In this document: positions 18,801 through 25,799 of the stretch, piece after piece | Layout of the letters: each line of letters begins with the position of its first letter | Numbering within the stretch: the stretch's first letter is position 1 | IMG/VR virus record: IMGVR_UViG_3300047666_000612 | Location: 1 to 35,846 of that record | Source of the DNA: a virus | Strand: one strand, 5' to 3' | Length of the DNA: 35,846 nt | Translations under genes and position numbers: made by a program | Notes under the pieces: generated by a model | Seen by the model: the letters and a program-made list of their open reading frames with translations, nothing else | Databases searched by the model: none | What the model was told of the DNA's origin: nothing

Positions 18801-20109
18801 TATCGCCAACAGTGTCGGCTTTTACGGCAACCATGTCTACAGTATCTATAACCTTAACCGCTAAAGCGTCTGATTCTTTGTAAAGTATATCTATAGAAAT
18901 AATTCTTAATGGGTTTATACCGGTAGCAGTAATTTCTCCTTTAGCAAAAGGAAGAGGTATTACTAGTAATGTTTTATTAACTTTGTTTTCCATGAATTCT
19001 ACTATAGTGCTTCTATAAGCGGCAGATTCATCATCAACGTCTATGTTAAAAGGATTTGGTATTGGTTGGTTATACATGAAGTACCCATCTTGCTTTGGTG
19101 TAAATGCTGTTTGCGTAAATGGCGAAAATATAGAATATTCACCATCTTCAAACTGAAACCTATAAGCGAATCTAACAAATTTATCTTCTAAAAAATTAGG
19201 ATCCCCGTTGTATGTTGGGTCAAAATATTTGTTGTAATTAAATATTAATTCTAAATTAGCTAATTGCCCTGTAAAAGGGCCTATTGAAGTGCTTGTTACA
19301 AGTTGAGTTGCATTTCCAGGATTGTAAGCGCTTACAATTGCGCCTGTGTTTACCAAAACCGGTGGATTTTGAGACACATCAACATAAGCTATACTAGCTC
19401 CAACCACTATATCTCCACTAACAGAGTTAGGAGGTACAGTAAAAAGAGTTGTAGCATTAGGAACTGAACCGGTAATATCACCTGTTCCTCCTCCTGGATA
19501 AAACTTACTAACAACATCGTACAATGTAGTTTCATAACTGCCAGGTGCTAAATCACTTTCTCTATAAAGTTCTATTGATTGATATGGATTGTACTTAGCT
19601 ACTGATATTTGATCTTCAATTGAGTAATATGTACTGCTTTCAAGAGCTCTACTTAAGTTTATTTTTCTAGGCTGATTTCTATTATCCGTCCAAAACAGTA
19701 AATTTTCTAAAACATTTATACCATATATCTTGTTCAATGTTGAGAAGTTTAAAAAAGCGCCTTGTACTAAAATACTTGAAGCGTTTGTTAAAGTGTTGTA
19801 GGCTATTATAAAATTCTTAGCATCCTTATCATAAGCTGCAACGGTATTATTTGTAAGAAAAACATACATAGTATCATTAAGCTCATTAGCTAAGCTGCCT
19901 ATGCTAGTTAACCCGTTTATTCCAGTAAGAGTAGAAAAGTTAACAACTAAACCGTTTCCTAGAGCATTTTCTAAAGAACCTACGCCTGCACCTTCTGATT
20001 TACTTACTTGAGTGTTTATAGCATTTCTGTACTCGCCCGAAGGCAACAGTCTAGCGTCCAAGTCTTTATTCATCTTGGACTTTATAAAAGCATTTTTAAC
20101 CTCTCCCAT
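15847..20109 (-). CDS. tail stabilisation protein (crAss-like), with C-terminal Hint domain
   Basis: Probably closes and stabilises the connector below the portal, comparable in place to P22 gp10. The N-terminal 400 residues contain features I associate with crAss-like stabilisation proteins: MYVFLTNNTVAAYDK, LFWTDNRNQPRKINL, AKYNPYQSIEL and RFAYRFQFEDGEYSIFSPF. Residues about 400-700 are beta-rich (FKTLPADELIRVYDKVPVKA, QEIISNRVVYSNFQ). Residues about 1130-1240 look Ig/PKD-like (AAFNTAGTYTVTLVLSD). A cysteine-rich linker then leads to a Hint domain from Cys1282 to the end. The gene starts 5 bases after the upstream connector gene. The large mid-protein insertions and the Hint domain are unusual for this family as I know it. 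Confidence 0.8.
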   Translation of the reverse strand: MGEVKNAFIKSKMNKDLDARLLPSGEYRNAINTQVSKSEGAGVGSLENALGNGLVVNFSTLTGINGLTSIGSLANELNDTMYVFLTNNTVAAYDKDAKNFIIAYNTLTNASSILVQGAFLNFSTLNKIYGINVLENLLFWTDNRNQPRKINLSRALESSTYYSIEDQISVAKYNPYQSIELYRESDLAPGSYETTLYDVVSKFYPGGGTGDITGSVPNATTLFTVPPNSVSGDIVVGASIAYVDVSQNPPVLVNTGAIVSAYNPGNATQLVTSTSIGPFTGQLANLELIFNYNKYFDPTYNGDPNFLEDKFVRFAYRFQFEDGEYSIFSPFTQTAFTPKQDGYFMYNQPIPNPFNIDVDDESAAYRSTIVEFMENKVNKTLLVIPLPFAKGEITATGINPLRIISIDILYKESDALAVKVIDTVDMVAVKADTVGDNNSYIYNYQSKKPFKTLPADELIRVYDKVPVKAFGQEIISNRVVYSNFQDKHTPPASLDYNLLISEKSPFNLNVSTLNVTDLGGNGTTSINATIIAGNVIIGGDLTGASIAAGSKIVSWSGSVLETNKIQTLSASNYTLTVKPVGDEINTTSITEYPNHSLKQNRNYQVGVVLSDKFGRSSSVILSNSLTSINVGGLQYVGSTIYSPYRASGTDSYNWAGDSLKVLFNSVLSGQTANTNTNEPGVYEGDTTSSLYNPLGWYSYKIVVKQTEQEYYNVYLPGVLAAYPRDNTLELGKTSFAVLLNDNINKVPRDLSEVGPQQKQFRSSVQLFGRVENNSSAAPTANSQYFPGRFSSTVSTIATNNDLFNADEDLQYIATTDFYEIESNPLIAKISTRKKFGVVTTSSNALTNGAVTTITIAVDNVQGVISQGDIVRGADVAENTIVVSYNGSSTVVVNKAQTLTDNTLLTFTPQNANEFSLAVFETTPVESNLDIFWESSSSGSVSELNTLILNESNGAGSLGGWSTGTFTEAVSNPQSITGAAGFTILDAAGATIPYASISSVTLTSVKTLESTPVEVFAVAAPRFSLSDEGNGSYKVNTVAPSSNNFDWVYGINGIQNKSFIFYFTVVTLDSAGAEFSAQLIEYAALGNVNPAYVTNANPPVATTCPGTINKGTTGDVVVGTFYGVNGANISQNTPTGSYLGIYEGLSFSISTVDSSGSAVSPTFIQTTTNWNASDPNTPFSCVVSKPAAFNTAGTYTVTLVLSDAGPATSICTFDVILTEDGCITVTRYSNNTYGGGASVSYTDCNGNPAVETWCAACCGDDRQISYLNGTTVPGNPTGGNTCCFIEGDEVEMYDGHFKSIDLIEVGDEVKSFKDSLIVKGVVTKALKHIVNSDAKVVKINGITGEQNHPIFINDEWVSLASQGKVSEEYVKNFYNLEIDGDKKDSEHNYVIGGLIASGLGDNVELNKLYQRQPLELTAHLK
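15850..16266 (-). other. Hint (hedgehog/intein-type) self-processing domain
   Basis: Residues 1282-1420 of the stabilisation protein begin CFIEGDEVEMYDG, continue with SIDLIEVGDEVKSF, and contain EQNHPIF (His1347) and NLEIDG followed by HNYVIGGLIASG. This is the order of Hint blocks A, B and F. The nucleophile would be Cys1282. There is no C-terminal extein and the intein-terminal His-Asn dipeptide is displaced (GGLIASG instead), so the domain fits N-terminal cleavage or hedgehog-type transfer better than splicing. Confidence 0.75.
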
Positions 20110-20114
20110 TTAAT

Positions 20115-21338
20115 TTATGATTTTATCCATTTAGATTTACCTCTCATTACTTGAACTATTTCATCAAGTTTTATATTAGATAATCTTATTTTAGCATTTC
20201 TAAGTTTTGAAACTTTTTCCCTGTTTAATCTATTTATTACATATTCAGGTTGACCTGACCTAGAAGCCACAACAGCATAATGCATATAAGCGTACATAGC
20301 CTCTTCCGCCATCTTAGGAACCTTAGTATCAAGATCGTAAGCTAAGCCATCAGAAATGTACTCTAAAATGATTAGAGCGCTTGCTAGATTATTTGAAAAA
20401 GACATTTTTCCTTCTCTGTGATTTATAGTAAACCAACCATTAGTTTGAGAGTACTGTGGATCAAGTCCGTATAATTGACCTTGCCCTATATCTCGGCTAT
20501 TATCGTAGCCGTCGTAGTCAAAGTTTATTTGACGTAAGTTGTTAGCCTGACCGTTAAGCAAGTTGTCGTCAGCTCTAGCCCATCTAGCTTCTATTATCGA
20601 TGTTCCCTCTAGGTTCTCGCCAAAATTGTCTTGAGTAGGTACTCCAACACTATCTTGCAAAGGCATCGACCCAGGGTTGATAGTTAAATTATTAGCTGGG
20701 TATATAGGTCTTTTAACCCCCATGCTATCAACCCAAGACATCTTAACGTAGTTAACGTAATCTTGAGGTATTACCACACTAAGACTAGGCGGTATACTTA
20801 ATTCTTGAGATTTAATACTATTAAGGGTGTCATAGCTAAACTCCTGCATTGCTCGCTTTGCGTGAAATATAAGGTCAGTTCTTTTAACACTAGGTATATT
20901 TTTACCCGCTCCGACGTAAGCAACTTGAAAGTTGTTTATTACATCGTTTAATTTTATGTACGAATAGTCATCATAATTTTCTTCAACAGCAGTTCCAACA
21001 GCATCTCTGTTTCCATAGTTACCGCCGTCTAGACTTTTAAGTTGAACTACTATACTATCGTTTACACCTAAACTAGGTATAGCTATAGTATTACCTACAA
21101 CAGTATAAATTGTTGTTATTTCTGTATAAGTTAAAACACCTGGAACAGCCTTATATAGTTTAAAGTTATTTAAAGCATAGTTTATGTCAAGTGGATTCCA
21201 AGCGTTAGCGCCGCCAAACACTAAGGTAGTATCAAATGTAGTGGTAAAATTTTGAGCAGCACCACCAACAACAGCTACTGCTAGGAATTTTTGAGAACCC
21301 GCGTAGTATTGTTCATTAGTTTCTGTTATAAGTCCCAT
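20115..21338 (-). CDS. connector / tail tubular-type structural protein
   Basis: A 407-residue protein, likely part of the ring or tube stack between portal and tail. The N-terminal about 120 residues are a beta-rich insert; the middle has DLIFHAKRAMQEFSYDTL, LSIPPSLSVVIPQDYVNYV and KMSWVDSMGVKRPIYP, a pattern I recall from crAss-like and other Bacteroidota podovirus proteins next to the stabilisation protein. The C-terminus is helical and basic (REKVSKLRNAKIRLSNIKL). It begins 3 bases after the preceding connector gene ends. The exact ring position cannot be told from sequence. Confidence 0.75.
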   Translation of the reverse strand: MGLITETNEQYYAGSQKFLAVAVVGGAAQNFTTTFDTTLVFGGANAWNPLDINYALNNFKLYKAVPGVLTYTEITTIYTVVGNTIAIPSLGVNDSIVVQLKSLDGGNYGNRDAVGTAVEENYDDYSYIKLNDVINNFQVAYVGAGKNIPSVKRTDLIFHAKRAMQEFSYDTLNSIKSQELSIPPSLSVVIPQDYVNYVKMSWVDSMGVKRPIYPANNLTINPGSMPLQDSVGVPTQDNFGENLEGTSIIEARWARADDNLLNGQANNLRQINFDYDGYDNSRDIGQGQLYGLDPQYSQTNGWFTINHREGKMSFSNNLASALIILEYISDGLAYDLDTKVPKMAEEAMYAYMHYAVVASRSGQPEYVINRLNREKVSKLRNAKIRLSNIKLDEIVQVMRGKSKWIKS

Positions 21339-21341
21339 TTA

Positions 21342-22088
21342 TTAACTTTTTTTATTTATTTCTTGTGATTGAACCTGTTGAGCAGCTACCTGTATAACGG
21401 TAGGATCTTCTATTACCAAACCAGCATAGAATAATACTTTTAATATAACTGTTGTTTGTTCTGAAGACATTAATTCAAAGTCTAAAGAAGATAAAGGATT
21501 GTAAGTGTACTGACCTAATGTAGTCCCTACATCAAACCCCCAAGTAACATTACGCGGTTGTCTAACGTAATTGACCTCTAGATTATTTACTATAGTATCT
21601 GGGCTAACAAATATTTTTTGATTTTCATATAAGTAGGTAGGAAAAGATAATGTTGATGCTGTTAGCTGTGATCTTTGAATATTATAAAAAGTAGTCCTCC
21701 CGAGTCTTTCTAGCTCTACAGTAGAATTAGTAACAGAAGTATAAACTACTTCGCCTAATTGGTGCACGGAGGTATTGTCGCCAAAGGCGTCTACAGTTGG
21801 AAGTGTAAAGTGGGCAGGAACAGTACCTGCAGTTGCTACAAATGTAGGAGCTCCAAAAGTTTTAAATACAGATAATTTCTCATCTATACTTGCTATTCTG
21901 TCAGCGTAATCAACATCCGCTTGTGGAACTCTAAGTTGTTGGTTTAAATCAGAGAAGTATTGTTCAAATATTTCTAACTGAACTTGATTAGCTATACTAT
22001 TAAATTCAGTAGGGGTCATATAACCTCTCTGCTCTTTGTTTAATAGTAACAAAACAGTTCTGTATACTGTATTTACATTTATTGCCAT
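21342..22088 (-). CDS. connector / ring protein
   Basis: A 248-residue protein starting MAINVNTVYRTVLLLLNKEQRGYMTPTEF. The helical N-terminal part (RGYMTPTEFNSIANQVQLEIFEQYF) is typical of the small connector proteins of crAss-like and related Bacteroidota phages as I remember them; the second half is beta-rich (FVSPDTIVNNLEVNYVRQP). The leader TTTATTATAATAAATAAACAAAAATG is A-rich without a Shine-Dalgarno, and a GC-rich hairpin lies about 20 bases upstream of the start. It is followed immediately by the tubular-type gene. Confidence 0.75.
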   Translation of the reverse strand: MAINVNTVYRTVLLLLNKEQRGYMTPTEFNSIANQVQLEIFEQYFSDLNQQLRVPQADVDYADRIASIDEKLSVFKTFGAPTFVATAGTVPAHFTLPTVDAFGDNTSVHQLGEVVYTSVTNSTVELERLGRTTFYNIQRSQLTASTLSFPTYLYENQKIFVSPDTIVNNLEVNYVRQPRNVTWGFDVGTTLGQYTYNPLSSLDFELMSSEQTTVILKVLFYAGLVIEDPTVIQVAAQQVQSQEINKKS

Positions 22089-22110
22089 TTTTGTTTATTT
22101 ATTATAATAC

Positions 22111-22130
22111 GGGCCCGAGTTAACGAGCCC
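22111..22130 (-). other. intercistronic GC-rich hairpin
   Basis: In the minus-strand transcript GGGCTCG and CGGGCCC pair (7 bp, one G:U) around a TTAACT loop. There is no T run after it, so it is more likely an mRNA stabiliser or processing site, or a weak attenuator, than a full terminator. The half TCGTTAA recurs in the hairpin after the capsid gene. Confidence 0.65.
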
Positions 22131-22147
22131 TATATTAATATTACATG

Positions 22148-22969
22148 TTATTTTAAGTTTTTCTCCACTGACCTAAAAACTTCTACACCTTCGTCGGTTT
22201 TAAAGTAAGCGGCCATTGCAGAATAAGGATTCTCATCGAAAGGAACTGTCATTAGTTTTCTTCCAGTTGAAGCCCAAGTAAATGTTCTTTGATCCTGAGA
22301 CAATACTATAATACCAGATTCCGAAGCTCTAATAGCTACATTTCTAAGTTGAACGTTTTCATCATTAGCTAGATCTAAGAATAGCACTGGATTGTTCTTA
22401 GCAAACAACAGTAAATCTCTTTTAAGCTCCTTAGAACTCATCTTACTAACCCCAGATCCTAGTTCTACCCTCATGATAGCTTCAGCTTGATCTATTTCCA
22501 TTTCTCTAGCCGATAATAAAGCATCAATTTGAAGATCTAATACATCTAAGTCATCTTCAGCTTCTTCAGCGGCGCTAAACTCCTCAAATATTCTTCCTTT
22601 TAAAGGATGATATATTGAAAGTAGCTTTTGCAGGTTTTGCATTTCTTTTGGCACTCTTAAATCACCATCAGCAAACTGTATGTGACCTAATGTGCATTCT
22701 CCTTTTTGTTCGTCTACTAACGGAGATGATTGATTAGTAGCGTATCTTATTTCTCTTTGTACACCAGTGATCTTGTCAAAATATAATAGCGGATGCTTTC
22801 TAGTGTGACGACACGGTACTGTTAGAGTAAGAGGGCTTTTATTGCCTCTTAAATAATAAATTCTATCTTTAATTTCCCAAGTTGGTTTACTTGGCTGAGC
22901 AGCCTTTACAGGTTGTGCTTTAACTTGAGGTGCTACCTCAACTTTTTTAGCTTGTGCTTTTGTAGCCAT
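22148..22969 (-). CDS. conserved capsid-adjacent phage protein, function unknown
   Basis: A 273-residue protein with a basic Ala/Gln/Lys-rich N-terminus (residues 1-30, probably disordered), a beta-rich part (IYYLRGNKSPLTLTVPCRH, HPLLYFDKITGVQREIRYA), and an acidic helical part (EEAEDDLDVLDLQIDALL) followed by SKMSSKELKRDLLLFAK and NVQLRNVAIRASESGIIVL. I recall similar proteins directly downstream of the capsid gene in crAss-like and marine Bacteroidota phages, with no assigned function. Position suggests a head-completion, decoration or assembly-factor role. It starts after a 134-base gap holding structured RNA, the largest gap in the structural block. Confidence 0.7.
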   Translation of the reverse strand: MATKAQAKKVEVAPQVKAQPVKAAQPSKPTWEIKDRIYYLRGNKSPLTLTVPCRHTRKHPLLYFDKITGVQREIRYATNQSSPLVDEQKGECTLGHIQFADGDLRVPKEMQNLQKLLSIYHPLKGRIFEEFSAAEEAEDDLDVLDLQIDALLSAREMEIDQAEAIMRVELGSGVSKMSSKELKRDLLLFAKNNPVLFLDLANDENVQLRNVAIRASESGIIVLSQDQRTFTWASTGRKLMTVPFDENPYSAMAAYFKTDEGVEVFRSVEKNLK

Positions 22970-22972
22970 AAT

Positions 22973-22986
22973 ATGATATAATATAA
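22973..22986 (-). promoter_or_regulatory. leader element TTATATTATATCAT, copy 1
   Basis: On the minus strand the 14 bases TTATATTATATCAT lie three bases before the ATG of the capsid-adjacent gene. The identical 14-mer lies at the scaffold gene start (25763-25776). It may be a shared translation-initiation or RNA-processing element; no promoter function is shown. Confidence 0.4.
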
Positions 22987-22999
22987 ATGTTTATTTAAT

Positions 23000-23038
23000 G
23001 ACAATAGCCTGTTACTATAATATATACTAGCTAATGTC
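23000..23038 (-). other. possible second stem-loop in the gap after the capsid gene
   Basis: GACATTAGC and GCTATTGTC can pair (9 bp with one mismatch) around an AT-rich loop of 21 bases. With the stronger hairpin next to it, it fills most of the 134-base gap. The pairing is modest and could be chance in AT-rich DNA. Confidence 0.35.
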
Positions 23039-23045
23039 ACATAAG

Positions 23046-23085
23046 AGTAATAGTTACCCCCGTAGTTTTAACGAGGGTAATTACT
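23046..23085 (-). other. stem-loop just downstream of the capsid gene
   Basis: In the transcript TTACCCTCGT and ACGGGGGTAA form a 10-bp stem (one G:U) with a 7-base loop, extended after a small bulge by AGTAA/TTACT pairing. It starts about 20 bases after the capsid stop codon. There is no T tract after it, so transcription probably continues; a 3'-end protecting or processing role for the abundant capsid mRNA fits better. Confidence 0.7.
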
Positions 23086-23103
23086 ACATTAATTTTGAAT
23101 CTT

Positions 23104-24543
23104 TTAGATTCCTTTGAATAATACAAAGTTGTTAGCAGCTTGAGTTACTAAACATCTTTCAGATAGGAAGTTTACTTCCATTGCATCCAAAGTAGATGTT
23201 GTTGCTCCTCCAGCAGAACCAGTTAACCAAGATTTCATACGTCTATCATCAGATGCAGACGCTCTATATCTTACGTGTAAGAAAGGTCTTCTAATGTTAG
23301 TTCCTAAAATTTGATCATATACTGTAGATGTTCCAGCAGGTACTAATACTCCTTCAACAGAAGATATACCAGTTGAAGCTCCACGAGTAGATGCGTCATT
23401 TAAGTATTTCCAGTCAGTTTTGTAAAAGTCATAAGAACCTCTTCTAAATCCTGAGAATCCTAAGTTCAAAGCCATTTCTTCTGAATTTTCGAATAAACCA
23501 AAAGCAGTACCTCCAGCGAATCCACCAGAAATAGAAGCTAACATATCGTCAAAATCTAAAGACGTTTGTCTTTGTAAAAATAGCATGTTCTCTTCAATTG
23601 CTCCTTGTGTATCTAAGTTCTTTAAGATAGCATCAAATTCGTCTAATCCAGCAGCAGCAGTAAATCCTACCTCTACGTTTCCACGAGTTTGGATAGCAGC
23701 AAATAAACCTTGTGATCCAGGGTTTGTTGCAACAGTTCCTAATTGGCTGTACTCAGCTTCTACCATACTCATTTCTAAATAGTCTTCAAAACGTAATCTT
23801 GTTTCAGATTCAGCTTTTAAATACCATAAGTATCCAGATGTTCCGTCTTCAGTAGCAACTTCTACCCATCCAATTTGTGACATATCAGAACCAGAAATTG
23901 TATACTGATTTCTTAATATAATAGGAGAGTTAGAATATTGTGTGAAAGATGGAGTAACTGATACTCTAGCTCCTGTAGCAATGTTAGATCCTTTAGCATA
24001 GTCAGAACCGTATACAAATACCTTGATACCTGTTCCTAAAGCTACTGCACCAGCAACTAAGTTACCAACAAGACCTGCATTGTCATAAGATTGTACAGTA
24101 AAGTTACCACCAGCACCAGGTACAGAAGCAGTTACGATAGCTTTAGACTCAGCTCCGTTTGCAGGATTTAAAAGTACTACAGTGTCGTTTACAGATATAA
24201 CATTTGTATCAGCAGCAGCTACAGCAATAACGTTTGTAGTTGCACCAGCAGCTACAACATTCGCAGCAACAGAAACTCCGTTGTAAGAGATGTGTAATCT
24301 ATTTTGTTCAGACCAAATTACTTGATCAGACGTCATTGGCATTTCAGCGCCAACCATTTTTAAGAATCCAGATAACGTTCTGTTTCCATAACGCTCTACT
24401 TCTTGTTCATAAATTTCAGGTAAATACTGTTGAGCAAAGTTGTTTGCACCAGCACCAGCTCCGTTAAATTGGAGGTAGTTACTCTGTAAAGGTTGTTGTA
24501 ATTGACTCGGTTGAATTGAACCGAATTGTGGAGTTAAACTCAT
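23104..24543 (-). CDS. major capsid protein (HK97 fold, crAss-like)
   Basis: Forms the icosahedral shell. The 479-residue protein has the sequence landmarks I associate with crAss-like major capsid proteins: YLPEIYEQEVERYGNRTLSG, VGAEMPMTSDQVIWSEQNR, LHISYNGV, and at the C-terminus FLHVRYRASASDDRRMKSW, GGATTSTLDAMEVNFLSERC and NNFVLFKGI. A beta-rich segment at about 95-200 (alanine, valine, asparagine-rich) probably forms a surface insertion. It follows the scaffold gene by 12 bases and is followed by a strong stem-loop, as expected of a highly expressed message. The leader AACTAAAAAACAATTATTATG has no Shine-Dalgarno. Confidence 0.92.
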   Translation of the reverse strand: MSLTPQFGSIQPSQLQQPLQSNYLQFNGAGAGANNFAQQYLPEIYEQEVERYGNRTLSGFLKMVGAEMPMTSDQVIWSEQNRLHISYNGVSVAANVVAAGATTNVIAVAAADTNVISVNDTVVLLNPANGAESKAIVTASVPGAGGNFTVQSYDNAGLVGNLVAGAVALGTGIKVFVYGSDYAKGSNIATGARVSVTPSFTQYSNSPIILRNQYTISGSDMSQIGWVEVATEDGTSGYLWYLKAESETRLRFEDYLEMSMVEAEYSQLGTVATNPGSQGLFAAIQTRGNVEVGFTAAAGLDEFDAILKNLDTQGAIEENMLFLQRQTSLDFDDMLASISGGFAGGTAFGLFENSEEMALNLGFSGFRRGSYDFYKTDWKYLNDASTRGASTGISSVEGVLVPAGTSTVYDQILGTNIRRPFLHVRYRASASDDRRMKSWLTGSAGGATTSTLDAMEVNFLSERCLVTQAANNFVLFKGI

Positions 24544-24555
24544 AATAATTGTTTT

Positions 24556-25764
24556 TTAGTTAAATTTATTCTTTTTAATACTTAGTTTTGAAGAATTAGG
24601 ACTACTAATCGATTTAACTTTAAATCCACCTATGAAACCATCATTGCCTTTGGTAGCTCTAGGACTATCTTTTAGGTTTTTAGATTTGTTAACAACGTCG
24701 CGGACAGCGTCAGCTTTACCTTGTTCATAGAAATGATTTACAATTGCATCTCCATTAGAAGCCATGTACAAAGCCTTGTGATAGCCTTTTGAGTCATTCA
24801 TAACACCTTCTTTATTTAGGAACTTACCTACAAAGTTGTTGATGTCAGATTGATCGGTTGCAACTTTATTAGAATCTTGTACTCCATACCTAAATTTCTT
24901 ACCACTGACATCGAAATCAAAACCTTTGAATTCATCAGAAAAGTATTTGTTTGTATTGGACTTAAACTCTAAGTGTTGCTGTTCAGCAGTCTCTTGGTCT
25001 TTATTGAATCTGTTAAAAAAGTCTGTAGCTTTTTGCTGCTCTTGAGTAACGCCCGGTCTCAACTTGATCTCGTCGTAATATTTACTCTTCGTGCTTTCTA
25101 AAAAGTTTTTAGCTTTTGCAACTTCTTCTTTAAACGCAATCTTCTTTTTGCGTATATCTCTTTCCTCATCTATATCTTCATCATACTCGTAATCTTCTAA
25201 GATTAAATCTAAGTCTTCAGGCTCTAGATAAGGTTTTACTTTTTTATAATATTCTTTTAATAAAACACTTTCATCAATATTTGAATAATCAGCGTTTAGT
25301 CTAACGTAATCCTCGACTGTTCCTCCTGTGTCTTCCATAAAGCTAACTAGCTTTTCAACATTTTCTGGTAGTTTTCTACCTAAAACTTTTTCGTCTCTTA
25401 CGGCTTCTTGAGCTTGCTTGGTTACTTGCTTTATTTCTTCGTCAGTTACTTCTTGTAAAGGCGTGAACTTGGTAATAGCATCTTTAGCGGGCTCTTCGTC
25501 TCCTTGTCCCACTTCTTGCAATCCCACTTTGGGTTGTTCTGTGAGTAGCACAGGCTCCTCTGCTTCTTGCTTTTGAACGGCATTTTCTTCAGGTTTTAAT
25601 GTGTCGTTAGGAATTACTACTTTAGTAACTTCTTCTTTGTTTTCTAACACAGGCTCTTTAATACTAACCTTTGTTATAGCCGTAGCTTCTTGACTTAACT
25701 GTTTAGGCTTAGTGCTTTTTCCTTTTAAAGAAAACTCACCTTCCTGTTTAGTTGCTTCTTCCAT
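24556..25764 (-). CDS. putative scaffold protein
   Basis: A 402-residue, strongly charged protein between portal and capsid genes. The first about 110 residues are Glu/Lys/Val/Pro-rich and probably disordered; residues about 110-270 are helical and acidic (EPEDLDLILEDYEYDEDIDE), and the C-terminus is basic (SKLSIKKNKFN), the usual layout of phage scaffolds whose basic tail contacts the capsid protein. No protease motif was seen, so a separate prohead protease, if there is one, is not obvious here. GEFSLKG near the N-terminus resembles the (V)KFS linkers of the giant virion protein. Function is inferred from position and composition. Confidence 0.65.
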   Translation of the reverse strand: MEEATKQEGEFSLKGKSTKPKQLSQEATAITKVSIKEPVLENKEEVTKVVIPNDTLKPEENAVQKQEAEEPVLLTEQPKVGLQEVGQGDEEPAKDAITKFTPLQEVTDEEIKQVTKQAQEAVRDEKVLGRKLPENVEKLVSFMEDTGGTVEDYVRLNADYSNIDESVLLKEYYKKVKPYLEPEDLDLILEDYEYDEDIDEERDIRKKKIAFKEEVAKAKNFLESTKSKYYDEIKLRPGVTQEQQKATDFFNRFNKDQETAEQQHLEFKSNTNKYFSDEFKGFDFDVSGKKFRYGVQDSNKVATDQSDINNFVGKFLNKEGVMNDSKGYHKALYMASNGDAIVNHFYEQGKADAVRDVVNKSKNLKDSPRATKGNDGFIGGFKVKSISSPNSSKLSIKKNKFN

Positions 25765-25776
25765 GATATAATATAA
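25763..25776 (-). promoter_or_regulatory. leader element TTATATTATATCAT, copy 2
   Basis: The same 14-mer as at 22973-22986, here with its last AT being the first two bases of the scaffold ATG. Its use at two genes flanking the capsid gene is suggestive, but AT-rich leaders converge easily. Confidence 0.4.
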
Positions 25777-25799
25777 TTAAATAGTTAATTTTGATAGTG

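Noticed and set aside
15847-20109. Full intein in the stabilisation protein
   Set aside because: The Hint domain is C-terminal, lacks a His-Asn end and a following extein Cys/Ser/Thr, and no homing endonuclease motif is seen.
22970-23103. Hidden gene or tRNA in the gap after the capsid gene
   Set aside because: No open frame with a plausible start, and the stem-loops do not form a cloverleaf; the gap is best read as structured untranslated RNA.
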